This document shows positions 1 through 6,380 of a stretch of 6,395 nucleotides of DNA, piece by piece. The stretch comes from CAKPSH01 sp964634355. GTDB taxonomy: Bacteria; Bacillota; Clostridia; TANB77; CAG-508. The stretch lies in contig CAZWIF010000062.1 of NCBI GenBank assembly GCA_964634355.1, forward strand, positions 1-6,395, given 5' to 3'. The stretch's first letter is position 1. Each line of letters starts with the position of its first letter. The notes under the pieces are model-generated. The model was not told the DNA's origin, ran no database searches, and saw nothing but the letters and a program-made list of their open reading frames with translations. The position numbers and the translations under genes are program-made.

Positions 1-3
1 TTT

Positions 4-13
4 AGAAGGAGGG
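4..13 (+). promoter_or_regulatory. Ribosome binding site of the MATE-kinase fusion gene
   Basis: AGAAGGAGGG is a near-perfect Shine-Dalgarno sequence with about 7 bases between it and the ATG at 21. It fixes this ATG as the start. No promoter fits in the 20 bases available, so the promoter must lie upstream of the window or the gene is read from an upstream gene. Confidence 0.85.
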
Positions 14-20
14 ACTTTAA

Positions 21-2009
21 ATGGAGTCAGAAGAAAACAACAAATATTTAGGAACTGAAAAAATTTCTAAATTACTGTTGAAGTTCGCAATCCCATGTAT
101 ATTATCACTACTTATAAGTTCTCTTTATAATATAGTTGACCAAATATTCATAGGTAATAGCGAGTTAGGGTATCTAGGTAACGCTGCAACTACAATAGTA
201 TATCCTATAACAATTATAGCAGTCGCATTTGCGTGGTGCTTTGGAGATGGAGCAGCAGCATTTTTATCACTATGTCAAGGAAGAAAGGATACAAAGAATG
301 TACATCAAGCAATAGGAAATGGCATAGTTATTACATTTATTATTAGTATATTATTCTTAATACTAGGTTTTGCTTTTATGGATAAAATACTTTATGCTTT
401 TGGAGCATCAGAAGCAACAATTGGTTTAGCACAAGATTATTTTATTATTATTTTGTCCGCAATTCCAGTTTATATGTTGGCTAATATGATGAATGCAGTG
501 ATACGTGCAGATGGTTCTCCAGCATATTCAATGGCATCTACACTATCAGGGGCAATACTAAATATTATATTAGACCCAATATTCATTTTTGTATTTAATT
601 TAGGAATAAAAGGTGCCGCATGGGCAACAATTATAGGACAAATAGTATCTTTTATTATAGCATTTACATATTTGTTTAGAACAAAAACTTTTAAATTAAA
701 TTTAAATAGTTTTAAAATGAACTTTAAATTATTTAGCAATGTTATAAAACTTGGAGTTTCAACTTTTATCACACAAATGTCAATAGTTATAATATCTCTT
801 GTTTGTAATATAATGTTATCTAAATATGGAGCTATGTCAAAATATGGTGAAGATATACCAATAGCAGTTATAGGTATTGCAATGAAAGTATTTACAATTG
901 TAATAAATATAGTAGTTGGTATAATTATAGGGGCACAACCAATTTTAGGATATAATTATGGTGCAAGGAATTATGAAAGAGTAAAACAAACATTTAAAAT
1001 TGTATTATTATTAACAGTTTTAGTTGGAATTATATCTACATTAATATTTGAATTATGTCCACAAATTGTAATAAGAATATTTGGAACTGAATCAGAGTTA
1101 TATATGGAATTTGCTGTCATGACATTTAGAATATTCTTAATGCTAGTAACATTTACTTGCACAATAAAAATGATTTCAATATTCTTCCAAGCAGTTGGAG
1201 AACCGGTAAAAGCAGCGATAGTATCATTATTACGTGATATAGTTTGTTTTGTACCATTAGTTATTATATTGCCTAATTTTTTAGGAGTAACAGGAACGCT
1301 TGTGGCAGCACCTATTGCAGACTTAATTGGAATAATTTTTTCTGGAATATTAATAATAATATTCTTTAAAGGAATAAGCAAAGTAAAAGTAGAAAAAAGT
1401 ATTCCAAATGCAGTTTTGAAGAAATCTGTACCAGGAGTTATTATAACAATAGCAAGACAGCATGGAAGTCAAGGAAAATATATAGGAAAACTTATTGCAG
1501 AAAAGTTAAATATACCATATTATTATAAAGAAATGACAGCTTTAGCAGCACAAGAAAGTGGACTTGACAAAGAATTCATTTCAAAACTACATGCAGATGC
1601 ACCAAATAAATTAAATGATTTATATTTAACGACTATGCCAGTACAATATGCAGTACAAGCACAAGATAAAGTTATAAAAGAAATCGCTGAAAATGGTTCA
1701 TGTGTAATAGTTGGAAGAGCAGCAGATTATGTATTAAGAGATAATAAAAACTTAGTAAAAATATTTATATATGCACCAAAAGACTATAGAATTTCTAATA
1801 TTATGGAAATGTATCAAGACTCAAAAATAGACGCTACTAAAAATGTAGAGAAATCAGATAAAACTAGAGCAAATTATTACAAAAATATTTCAGGTTTGGA
1901 ATGGGGAAAAATAGAAAATTATGATTTATGTATTGATTCATCAATAGGTAAAGAAGAAACAGCTAATATTATTTGCGAATATGTTAAAAATAAAAATTTA
2001 ATAGATTGA
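21..2009 (+). CDS. MATE family multidrug/cation exporter fused to a cytidylate kinase-like domain
   Basis: The 662-residue protein has two parts. Residues 1 to about 450 are a complete MATE transporter: many hydrophobic segments (about 12 helices expected), an opening typical of the DinF/MepA branch (YNIVDQIFIGN near residue 36), a GDGAAAF motif near 75 and a last helix near 433-450 ending in Lys-rich cytosolic sequence. MATE proteins export cationic drugs or metabolites using a Na+ or H+ gradient. Residues about 472-660 match the Cytidylate_kin2 family: a beta strand followed by a P-loop-like RQHGSQGKYIG (479-489), a central VIVGRAADYVL segment, and a LID-like region (609-641) with DKTRANYYK, WGKIENYDL and CIDSS. 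A normal MATE protein is about 450 residues, so this is a true fusion with no stop or frame change at the junction. Both MATE termini are cytosolic, which suits a kinase tail. The transported substrate and the kinase substrate are unknown; CMP kinase activity is not shown by sequence. The family assignments are strong, while functional coupling is inference. Confidence 0.9.
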   Translation: MESEENNKYLGTEKISKLLLKFAIPCILSLLISSLYNIVDQIFIGNSELGYLGNAATTIVYPITIIAVAFAWCFGDGAAAFLSLCQGRKDTKNVHQAIGNGIVITFIISILFLILGFAFMDKILYAFGASEATIGLAQDYFIIILSAIPVYMLANMMNAVIRADGSPAYSMASTLSGAILNIILDPIFIFVFNLGIKGAAWATIIGQIVSFIIAFTYLFRTKTFKLNLNSFKMNFKLFSNVIKLGVSTFITQMSIVIISLVCNIMLSKYGAMSKYGEDIPIAVIGIAMKVFTIVINIVVGIIIGAQPILGYNYGARNYERVKQTFKIVLLLTVLVGIISTLIFELCPQIVIRIFGTESELYMEFAVMTFRIFLMLVTFTCTIKMISIFFQAVGEPVKAAIVSLLRDIVCFVPLVIILPNFLGVTGTLVAAPIADLIGIIFSGILIIIFFKGISKVKVEKSIPNAVLKKSVPGVIITIARQHGSQGKYIGKLIAEKLNIPYYYKEMTALAAQESGLDKEFISKLHADAPNKLNDLYLTTMPVQYAVQAQDKVIKEIAENGSCVIVGRAADYVLRDNKNLVKIFIYAPKDYRISNIMEMYQDSKIDATKNVEKSDKTRANYYKNISGLEWGKIENYDLCIDSSIGKEETANIICEYVKNKNLID

Positions 2010-2078
2010 AAATGGTTGTATATAACTCGAAAAAATGAACATATTAAAAATAAGAATATGTTTATAGGAGAGATACGG

Positions 2079-2207
2079 ATGGATGATAAGGAGAAAGTAG
2101 AAGATACAACTAGATATGGAGAATTCATTCCTTCATATTTTGCATGGCTTACTTTGGAAAGACAAAAGGAGATTGCAAATAAATTGTCAGATATAACAAA
2201 AAAGTGA
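2079..2207 (+). CDS. Small hypothetical protein, 42 residues
   Basis: I do not recognise this family. The start at 2079 is chosen because TAGGAGAG (2065-2072) lies just upstream; the earlier in-frame TTG at 2016 and ATG at 2058 have no comparable ribosome binding site. The protein is highly charged and soluble: an acidic, lysine-rich N-terminus (MDDKEKVEDTTR), an aromatic middle (FIPSYFAWLTLERQ, about residues 16-29) and a helical basic tail (KEIANKLSDITKK). It has no signal peptide, membrane segment or cysteine. It lies 69 bases after the exporter-kinase gene on the same strand, with no convincing promoter between them, so it is probably co-transcribed. Its TGA stop lies inside the stem of the terminator at 2198-2226. 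A short length and no recognised homologue leave some doubt, but the ribosome binding site, the terminator position and the non-random composition favour a real gene. Confidence 0.65.
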   Translation: MDDKEKVEDTTRYGEFIPSYFAWLTLERQKEIANKLSDITKK

Positions 2208-2226
2208 GGAAGACCTCACTTTTTTT
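2198..2226 (+). terminator. Rho-independent terminator after the exporter/small-protein unit
   Basis: AAAAAAGTGAGG (2198-2209) pairs perfectly with CCTCACTTTTTT (2214-2225) around an AAGA loop, followed directly by a run of seven T in 2220-2226. The GC core is GTGAGG/CCTCAC. The stop codon of the small gene (2205-2207) is within the left arm. The A-tract to the left would also give a T-tract on the other strand, so it may work in both directions, but no minus-strand gene is evident nearby. Confidence 0.92.
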
Positions 2227-2228
2227 AT

Positions 2229-2258
2229 AACCTTTGTCTAATGACTAGAACCTTTGTC
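2229..2258. repeat. Direct repeat upstream of the clpC promoter, possible operator
   Basis: The 10-base sequence AACCTTTGTC occurs at 2229-2238 and again, without mismatch, at 2249-2258. The centre spacing of exactly 20 bases would place both copies on the same face of the helix. The second copy ends 7 bases before the proposed -35 element. It is not the CtsR heptad pair (GGTCAAA repeats with a 3-base gap), although TTTGTC differs by one base from the TTTGAC core of that box read on the other strand. A role as a repressor or activator site for clpC is inferred from its position. Confidence 0.5.
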
Positions 2259-2265
2259 GAAGCTA

Positions 2266-2293
2266 TTGATTTGCAAGACTTAAGTGCTATAAT
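2266..2293 (+). promoter_or_regulatory. clpC promoter, extended -10
   Basis: A perfect TATAAT lies at 2288-2293, preceded by TGC (2285-2287), which makes an extended -10 element. The best -35 is TTGATT at 2266-2271 with a 16-base spacer. The expected transcription start is near 2300, giving a short leader before the clpC ribosome binding site. The terminator just upstream supports a fresh transcription start here. Confidence 0.75.
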
Positions 2294-2308
2294 TTGATTA
2301 AAAATAAG

Positions 2309-2314
2309 AAGGAG
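2309..2314 (+). promoter_or_regulatory. clpC ribosome binding site
   Basis: AAGGAG lies 7 bases before the ATG at 2322 and 10 bases before a second in-frame ATG at 2325. Both are usable; the first has the better spacing, so the protein is taken to begin MMDYKF, but starting one codon later is equally harmless. Confidence 0.8.
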
Positions 2315-2321
2315 AAAACTA

Positions 2322-4718
2322 ATGATGGATTATAAATTTACAAAGAGTGCAAATAAAGCAATTGAAATTGCAAGTGAGGTGGCTATAAAACTAGGACACA
2401 ACTATGTCGGAACAGAACATCTATTGTATGGATTAGCAGAAGAAAAGACAGGCGTAGCTGGTAGAGCTCTAGAAAGACAAAATATAACTTCAGAAAAAGT
2501 TTTGGAGTATATAGAAGAATTAATAGGAAGTAATGAAGAGGCGGTAGATAGAACTTTAGGTTTTACTCCAAGAAGTAAACAAGTTTTTGAAAATGCCTTC
2601 AAAGAGGCAAAAAAGATTGATTCAGATTATATCGGAACAGAACATCTTTTAATTGGTATTGTGAAGGAAGTTGACAGCATTGCAACAAGAATTATAATTG
2701 ATTTGGGAGTCGATATTCAGCTTATGTATAATGAAATTGTGAGAGTTTTAGATGAGCAGGACTTTTCTAGTGAAAAAAATGATAGAAATCGTAATAATAA
2801 AGGAGGAAGCTATTCTAGTACATCAGTACTTAATCAATATAGTGTAGATTTAACGATAGAAGCTAAAAAAGGAAAATTAGATAATATTGTGGGAAGAAAT
2901 AGGGAAATTGAGAGAGTTATTCAAATTTTGACTAGAAGGACAAAAAATAATCCTTGTTTAATAGGAGAACCAGGGGTTGGAAAAACAGCAATAGCAGAGG
3001 GATTGGCACAAAAAATTGTCTCTGACGAAGTACCAGAGATGCTAAGAAATAAAAGAGTAGTTTCATTAGATATTCCAAGTATGGTAGCGGGGGCAAAATA
3101 TAGAGGAGACTTTGAAGAAAGAATAAAAAAAACTATGAATGAAGTGAAAAAGGCTAAGGATGTTATTTTATTTATAGATGAAATTCATACAATTGTAGGT
3201 GCAGGTGCAGCAGAAGGTGCAATAGATGCTGCTAATATTTTAAAGCCTTTATTATCAAGAGGAGAAATACAATTAATAGGAGCAACCACTATAAATGAAT
3301 ACAGAAAATATATTGAAAAAGATGCTGCATTAGAGAGGAGATTTAGTTCTGTTTTGGTCGAAGAGCCAAGTATGAGTGACACTATATTAATTTTAAAAGG
3401 AATTAGAAATAAATATGAACTTCATCATAATGTTAGGATTACCGATGAAGCCCTAGAGGGAGCTGTAACACTATCCTCAAGGTACATTACTGATAGATAT
3501 TTACCAGATAAGGCAATAGATATTATTGATGAAGCTGCGTCAATGGCTAGGATGAAAAAATATACATTGCCAGAGAAAATCAAAGAATTAGAAGAAGAAA
3601 TGGCAGTAACTAGAAGTGCAAAGGAAGAAGCGATAGATATTCAAAATTTTGAGGAAGCGGCTATGTTGCGTGATAAAGAGGACAAGCAAAGAATAAAGAT
3701 TAATGAGGAAAAAGAAAAATGGAATGAAAAGAATATGAATGATGTTACAGATATTACAAAAGAAGATATTGCAAACATTGTATCAAGTTGGACTAATATT
3801 CCAACGCAAAAAATCACACAAGATGAAAATGAAAAATTAAGAAATTTGGAGGAGTCACTACATAAAAGAGTGATTGGACAAAATGAAGCGATTGAAGCGG
3901 TTTCAAAAGCAATAAGAAGAGGCAGAGTAGGATTAAAAGACCCTAATAGACCAATAGGTTCATTTTTGTTTTTAGGACCAACTGGTGTAGGAAAGACAGA
4001 AACTGCAAAGGCTCTTGCCACAGAGTTGTTTGGAAATGAAAACGCAATGATTAGGTTTGATATGTCAGAATATATGGAGGCTCATTCCGTATCAAAACTT
4101 ATTGGGGCACCTCCTGGATATGTTGGATTTGATGAGGGCGGACAATTAACAGAGAAGGTTAGAAAAAAGCCTTATTCAGTGATTTTATTTGACGAGATAG
4201 AAAAAGCCCATTTTGATGTTATGAATATTTTATTGCAAGTTTTGGAAGATGGTAGATTAACTGATTCAAATGGAAGAACAGTAGATTTTAAGAATACAGT
4301 AATTATATTAACTTCTAACATAGGAGCAGCAATGATTAATAAAAAGAAGACTCTAGGATTTACAGAAAAGGTAAAGGAAGAACAAACCAAAGAATATGAA
4401 GAGGTAAAAAAAGAAGTGATGAAAGAAGTCAAGAACAGTTTGAAACCAGAGTTTATAAATCGTATAGATGAAATCATTGTATTTCATAAGTTGAATGACA
4501 CAGAAATAGAAAAGATTATAGAGCTATTATTAGTGCAAGTAGAAAAAAGATTAAGAGATAGTGGATATAATATTAGTATAGATAGAAATGTAATAAAAGA
4601 AATAAAAAAACAAGGATATGATAAGAACTATGGGGCAAGACCATTGAGAAGAAGCATTCAAACACTTGTAGAGGATAGAATTGCAGAAGAAATTTTGAAT
4701 GGAAGTGTTGAAAAATAG
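2322..4718 (+). CDS. clpC: ATP-dependent Clp protease ATP-binding subunit ClpC
   Basis: ClpC is a hexameric AAA+ unfoldase that feeds misfolded or tagged proteins to the ClpP protease in the cytosol. The 798 residues are close to the length usual for the family (about 810) and all modules are present. Two Clp_N repeats span about 4-70 and 79-145, each with a YVGTEHLL/YIGTEHLL motif. The first ATPase module has Walker A GEPGVGKT (215-222), pore loop KYRG (259-262), Walker B LFIDE (283-287) and arginine-finger region LERRF (337-341). The middle domain is a coiled coil with a UVR motif near 434-460 (NFEEAAMLRDKE), which separates ClpC from ClpA. The second module has Walker A GPTGVGKT (552-559), pore loop GYVG (599-602), Walker B LFDE (622-625), FINRIDE with R714, and sensor-2 ARPLRR (772-777). 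LGF at 678-680 is the expected ClpP-docking tripeptide. In many Bacillota clpC follows ctsR, mcsA and mcsB and uses the McsB adaptor; here it has its own promoter and none of these is adjacent. No clear terminator follows the stop. Confidence 0.97.
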   Translation: MMDYKFTKSANKAIEIASEVAIKLGHNYVGTEHLLYGLAEEKTGVAGRALERQNITSEKVLEYIEELIGSNEEAVDRTLGFTPRSKQVFENAFKEAKKIDSDYIGTEHLLIGIVKEVDSIATRIIIDLGVDIQLMYNEIVRVLDEQDFSSEKNDRNRNNKGGSYSSTSVLNQYSVDLTIEAKKGKLDNIVGRNREIERVIQILTRRTKNNPCLIGEPGVGKTAIAEGLAQKIVSDEVPEMLRNKRVVSLDIPSMVAGAKYRGDFEERIKKTMNEVKKAKDVILFIDEIHTIVGAGAAEGAIDAANILKPLLSRGEIQLIGATTINEYRKYIEKDAALERRFSSVLVEEPSMSDTILILKGIRNKYELHHNVRITDEALEGAVTLSSRYITDRYLPDKAIDIIDEAASMARMKKYTLPEKIKELEEEMAVTRSAKEEAIDIQNFEEAAMLRDKEDKQRIKINEEKEKWNEKNMNDVTDITKEDIANIVSSWTNIPTQKITQDENEKLRNLEESLHKRVIGQNEAIEAVSKAIRRGRVGLKDPNRPIGSFLFLGPTGVGKTETAKALATELFGNENAMIRFDMSEYMEAHSVSKLIGAPPGYVGFDEGGQLTEKVRKKPYSVILFDEIEKAHFDVMNILLQVLEDGRLTDSNGRTVDFKNTVIILTSNIGAAMINKKKTLGFTEKVKEEQTKEYEEVKKEVMKEVKNSLKPEFINRIDEIIVFHKLNDTEIEKIIELLLVQVEKRLRDSGYNISIDRNVIKEIKKQGYDKNYGARPLRRSIQTLVEDRIAEEILNGSVEK

Positions 4719-4754
4719 ATAAAGTGGAAAATAATGAAAATGAAGTATGGAAAA

Positions 4755-4789
4755 TTGACATTGACAAATAAGATAGAATCAAATATAAT
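4755..4789 (+). promoter_or_regulatory. Consensus promoter for the CAP-domain gene
   Basis: TTGACA (4761-4766) and TATAAT (4784-4789) are both perfect sigma-A-type hexamers with the optimal 17-base spacer. A second TTGACA abuts it at 4755-4760, so the -35 is duplicated in tandem, but the upstream copy is 23 bases from the -10 and should be inactive with it. Transcription should start near 4796, about 80 bases ahead of the gene. Confidence 0.85.
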
Positions 4790-4795
4790 AGAACT

Positions 4796-4874
4796 AATAA
4801 AGTGAAGGAGATATATAAAAAAGACAAGGGGAACAAAGAGCCCATCTCAATGGTCATAAGAAGGTGAATATAAA
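4796..4874 (+). promoter_or_regulatory. 5' leader of the CAP-domain gene, with its ribosome binding site
   Basis: This is the expected untranslated leader, longer than needed for translation alone. The functional ribosome binding site is AGAAGGTG (4859-4866), 8 bases before the ATG at 4875. A stronger-looking GAAGGAG (4804-4810) lies further up with no ATG, GTG or TTG at a usable distance. Possible pairings are GAGAT (4808-4812) with ATCTC (4844-4848), and a 4-bp CCAT/ATGG hairpin (4842-4853); they share bases and are mutually exclusive. I recognise no known riboswitch class. A regulatory role is speculative; the leader assignment follows from the promoter. Confidence 0.5.
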
Positions 4875-6281
4875 ATGAAAAAGAAAAAAATAATAATTGC
4901 AATTTGCTTATTTATTCTAGCTGTTGCAATTATTATTGGTGGTTGGTACTTGTATCAAAAAAGTACTAACAAATGGGATGTAAAACAAGACAATATTGTA
5001 ATTGAATATGGTGAAGATTATGAGCCTAAACTAGAAAATTTAATTGATGTTTCAAAATATCCAAATATAACAGAACATAACACTAGTATAAGCTTTAATC
5101 CAATCTATGAAAATAATGTAATTAGCGAATATACTGAAAATAGTGAGGATAATAAAAATGTAGAAAATGAAAATTCATACATAGCTGTTGGAACTTATGA
5201 AATAGAAGTTACACATAAAATAGAATATAAATTACTTGGCACTGTTTTGTTTGAACATGAAGAGAAAAAGACAATAAAGCTTGACGTCAAAGATACTATA
5301 GCTCCTGTACTAGATGAAAATAATCCGTTAGAAATTGAAGTAACAAAAAATTGCAATGAAGAATTTATAAATAGTTTGGCTGATAATTTTAAAGCAACAG
5401 ATTTATCAGAAGTCACAATAAGTATAGAAGATAAAGATGTTGACTATACTACTGCAGGAGAATATACGGCTACTATACAAGCTATAGATAAAAGTAATAA
5501 TGCGTCAACACAAAAGATAAAAATTAAAATTGTAGAACCTACAATTGAACTTGACAAAACGAAAATTAGCTTATATGTTGGGGAAAGTAGCACGGTAACT
5601 GCAACGGTAAAAGGCAAAAGCCAAGATATAGAATGGACTTCATCTGACCCAAATATTGTTACAGTTGAAAATGGCAATTTAACTGCTAAAGCTAAAGGAA
5701 CTGCAACTATAACCGCAAAAGCGAATGAAGTGGAAGCCTCAGTAACAGTTTCTGTAACAAATAAATCAGTAAAATATAGCGGAGGAACTAGTAATTCATC
5801 TACATCTAGTAGCACTACAACTTCAACGGCATCAGATGGGTTTGTATATAGTGATTCAATCGCAGATTTACTTCCAAAAGCATTGGAGAATCTTAGCAAA
5901 TATAGAAGTTTAGCAAATGAAGTTTTAACTTATACTAATCAATATAGAGAAGAAGTAGGTGCTGCCCCACTTTCCATCAATGAAACTTTAATGAAGGTTG
6001 CAATGGTAAGAGCTCTTGACATAAGCTATGGTGGAACTTTAGCACATAAGAGGCCAAATGGAGAAGGATTTGGAAATGTTTTGACATATTTTGGCTTAGA
6101 CTATGCAACCGAAGGTGAAAATATTGCTTGGGGGCAATCTACACCACGCTCTGTAACAACTGCATGGAGAAATTCAGAAACACACTACAAAAACATGATA
6201 AAAATAGGCTATTCGCAGATTGGTATAGGAGTTTCATATTATAATGGTAGATACTATTGGGTACAAGTTTTTGGGGGATAG
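4875..6281 (+). CDS. Membrane-anchored Ig-like/BIG2 surface protein with C-terminal CAP (SCP/PR-1) domain
   Basis: The 468-residue protein begins MKKKK followed by one hydrophobic segment (about 6-28), a signal peptide or, more likely, an uncleaved membrane anchor because no clear AXA cleavage site or lipobox is seen. The rest should face outward. Residues about 34-140 look like an Ig-type beta domain ending in KLDVKDTIAP; about 144-221 is a second Ig-like domain with the typical AGEYTATIQAIDKSNN strand pattern; about 223-300 is a BIG2 domain (LDKTKISLYVGES, WTSSDPNIVTV, AKAKGTATITAKA). A Ser/Thr-rich linker (about 303-322) leads to the CAP domain (about 345-468). The CAP domain keeps the family's hallmark residues: H391 in AHKRPNG, E415 in GENIAWG and H437 in the HYKNM motif. 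Bacterial CAP proteins are often secreted or wall-associated; enzymatic activity is mostly undefined. There is no LPXTG or SLH motif, so anchoring rests on the N-terminal helix. The gene stands alone behind its own promoter. The family call is firm; the function is not known. Confidence 0.92.
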   Translation: MKKKKIIIAICLFILAVAIIIGGWYLYQKSTNKWDVKQDNIVIEYGEDYEPKLENLIDVSKYPNITEHNTSISFNPIYENNVISEYTENSEDNKNVENENSYIAVGTYEIEVTHKIEYKLLGTVLFEHEEKKTIKLDVKDTIAPVLDENNPLEIEVTKNCNEEFINSLADNFKATDLSEVTISIEDKDVDYTTAGEYTATIQAIDKSNNASTQKIKIKIVEPTIELDKTKISLYVGESSTVTATVKGKSQDIEWTSSDPNIVTVENGNLTAKAKGTATITAKANEVEASVTVSVTNKSVKYSGGTSNSSTSSSTTTSTASDGFVYSDSIADLLPKALENLSKYRSLANEVLTYTNQYREEVGAAPLSINETLMKVAMVRALDISYGGTLAHKRPNGEGFGNVLTYFGLDYATEGENIAWGQSTPRSVTTAWRNSETHYKNMIKIGYSQIGIGVSYYNGRYYWVQVFGG

Positions 6282-6342
6282 TTCAGGGTATAGTTCAATT
6301 GGAAATATTACAATTCTTAATAATCGATGAAATTACCCTGAA
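6282..6342 (+). repeat. Inverted repeat after the CAP-domain gene
   Basis: TTCAGGGTA (6282-6290), starting one base after the stop codon, is perfectly complementary to TACCCTGAA (6334-6342). Inside the 43-base loop a smaller 5-bp hairpin can form between AATTG (6297-6301) and CAATT (6311-6315). The outer stem is followed by AAAATATCAT rather than a T-run, so it does not meet the usual criteria for an intrinsic terminator. It might protect the 3' end of the message or be a protein-binding site; both are inference. Confidence 0.5.
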
Positions 6343-6351
6343 AATATCATA

Positions 6352-6380
6352 TTGACAAAAAACCTAGAAATTTGTATAAT
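6352..6380 (+). promoter_or_regulatory. Consensus promoter for a gene beyond the window end
   Basis: TTGACA (6352-6357) and TATAAT (6375-6380) are perfect hexamers with a 17-base spacer. Transcription should begin near 6387 and run out of the window; no coding start is visible in the remaining bases. The element closely resembles the CAP-gene promoter, sharing TTGACAAA and TATAATAGAA. Confidence 0.82.

Noticed and set aside
971..1381. Minus-strand reading frame of 136 codons inside the MATE gene
   Set aside because: It is fully antisense to a clear transporter sequence, with an Asn/Ile/Thr-rich translation and no recognised motif.
2006..2034. Promoter for the small gene between TTGAAA (2006) and the TATATAA near 2019
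   Set aside because: The spacing between the two elements is about 7 bases, far too short, and no other -10 fits; co-transcription with the upstream gene is simpler.
2016..2078. Longer version of the small protein starting at TTG 2016 or ATG 2058
   Set aside because: Neither start has a ribosome binding site, whereas ATG 2079 has TAGGAGAG at good spacing; the extra residues are of the low-complexity Lys/Asn/Ile type expected from untranslated AT-rich DNA.
2229..2300. CtsR box or CIRCE element controlling clpC
   Set aside because: No GGTCAAA heptad pair is present on either strand. AAGTGCTATAA (2282-2292) resembles one CIRCE arm, but the matching TTAGCACTC arm is absent upstream.
4850..4867. 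Five-codon upstream reading frame (ATG GTC ATA AGA AGG TGA) covering the CAP gene's ribosome binding site
   Set aside because: It has only a weak AAGAG upstream and such tiny frames arise easily by chance. It would matter only if it and its position were conserved in relatives.
4573..4902. Minus-strand reading frame of 109 codons, hydrophobic
   Set aside because: It lies largely antisense to the clpC 3' end and the CAP leader, has no convincing ribosome binding site, and its Phe/Leu/Ser/Tyr-rich translation is what the complement of AT-rich, Lys/Glu-rich coding sequence gives.
5444..5899. Minus-strand reading frame of 151 codons
   Set aside because: It is fully antisense to the BIG2 and linker part of the CAP protein. 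Its Val/Ser/Leu-rich composition mirrors the Thr/Lys/Asn codons of the sense gene, and no known domain is visible.
6282..6342. Intrinsic terminator for the CAP gene
   Set aside because: The stem has a 43-base loop and is followed by AAAATATC instead of a T-run, so it is listed only as an inverted repeat.
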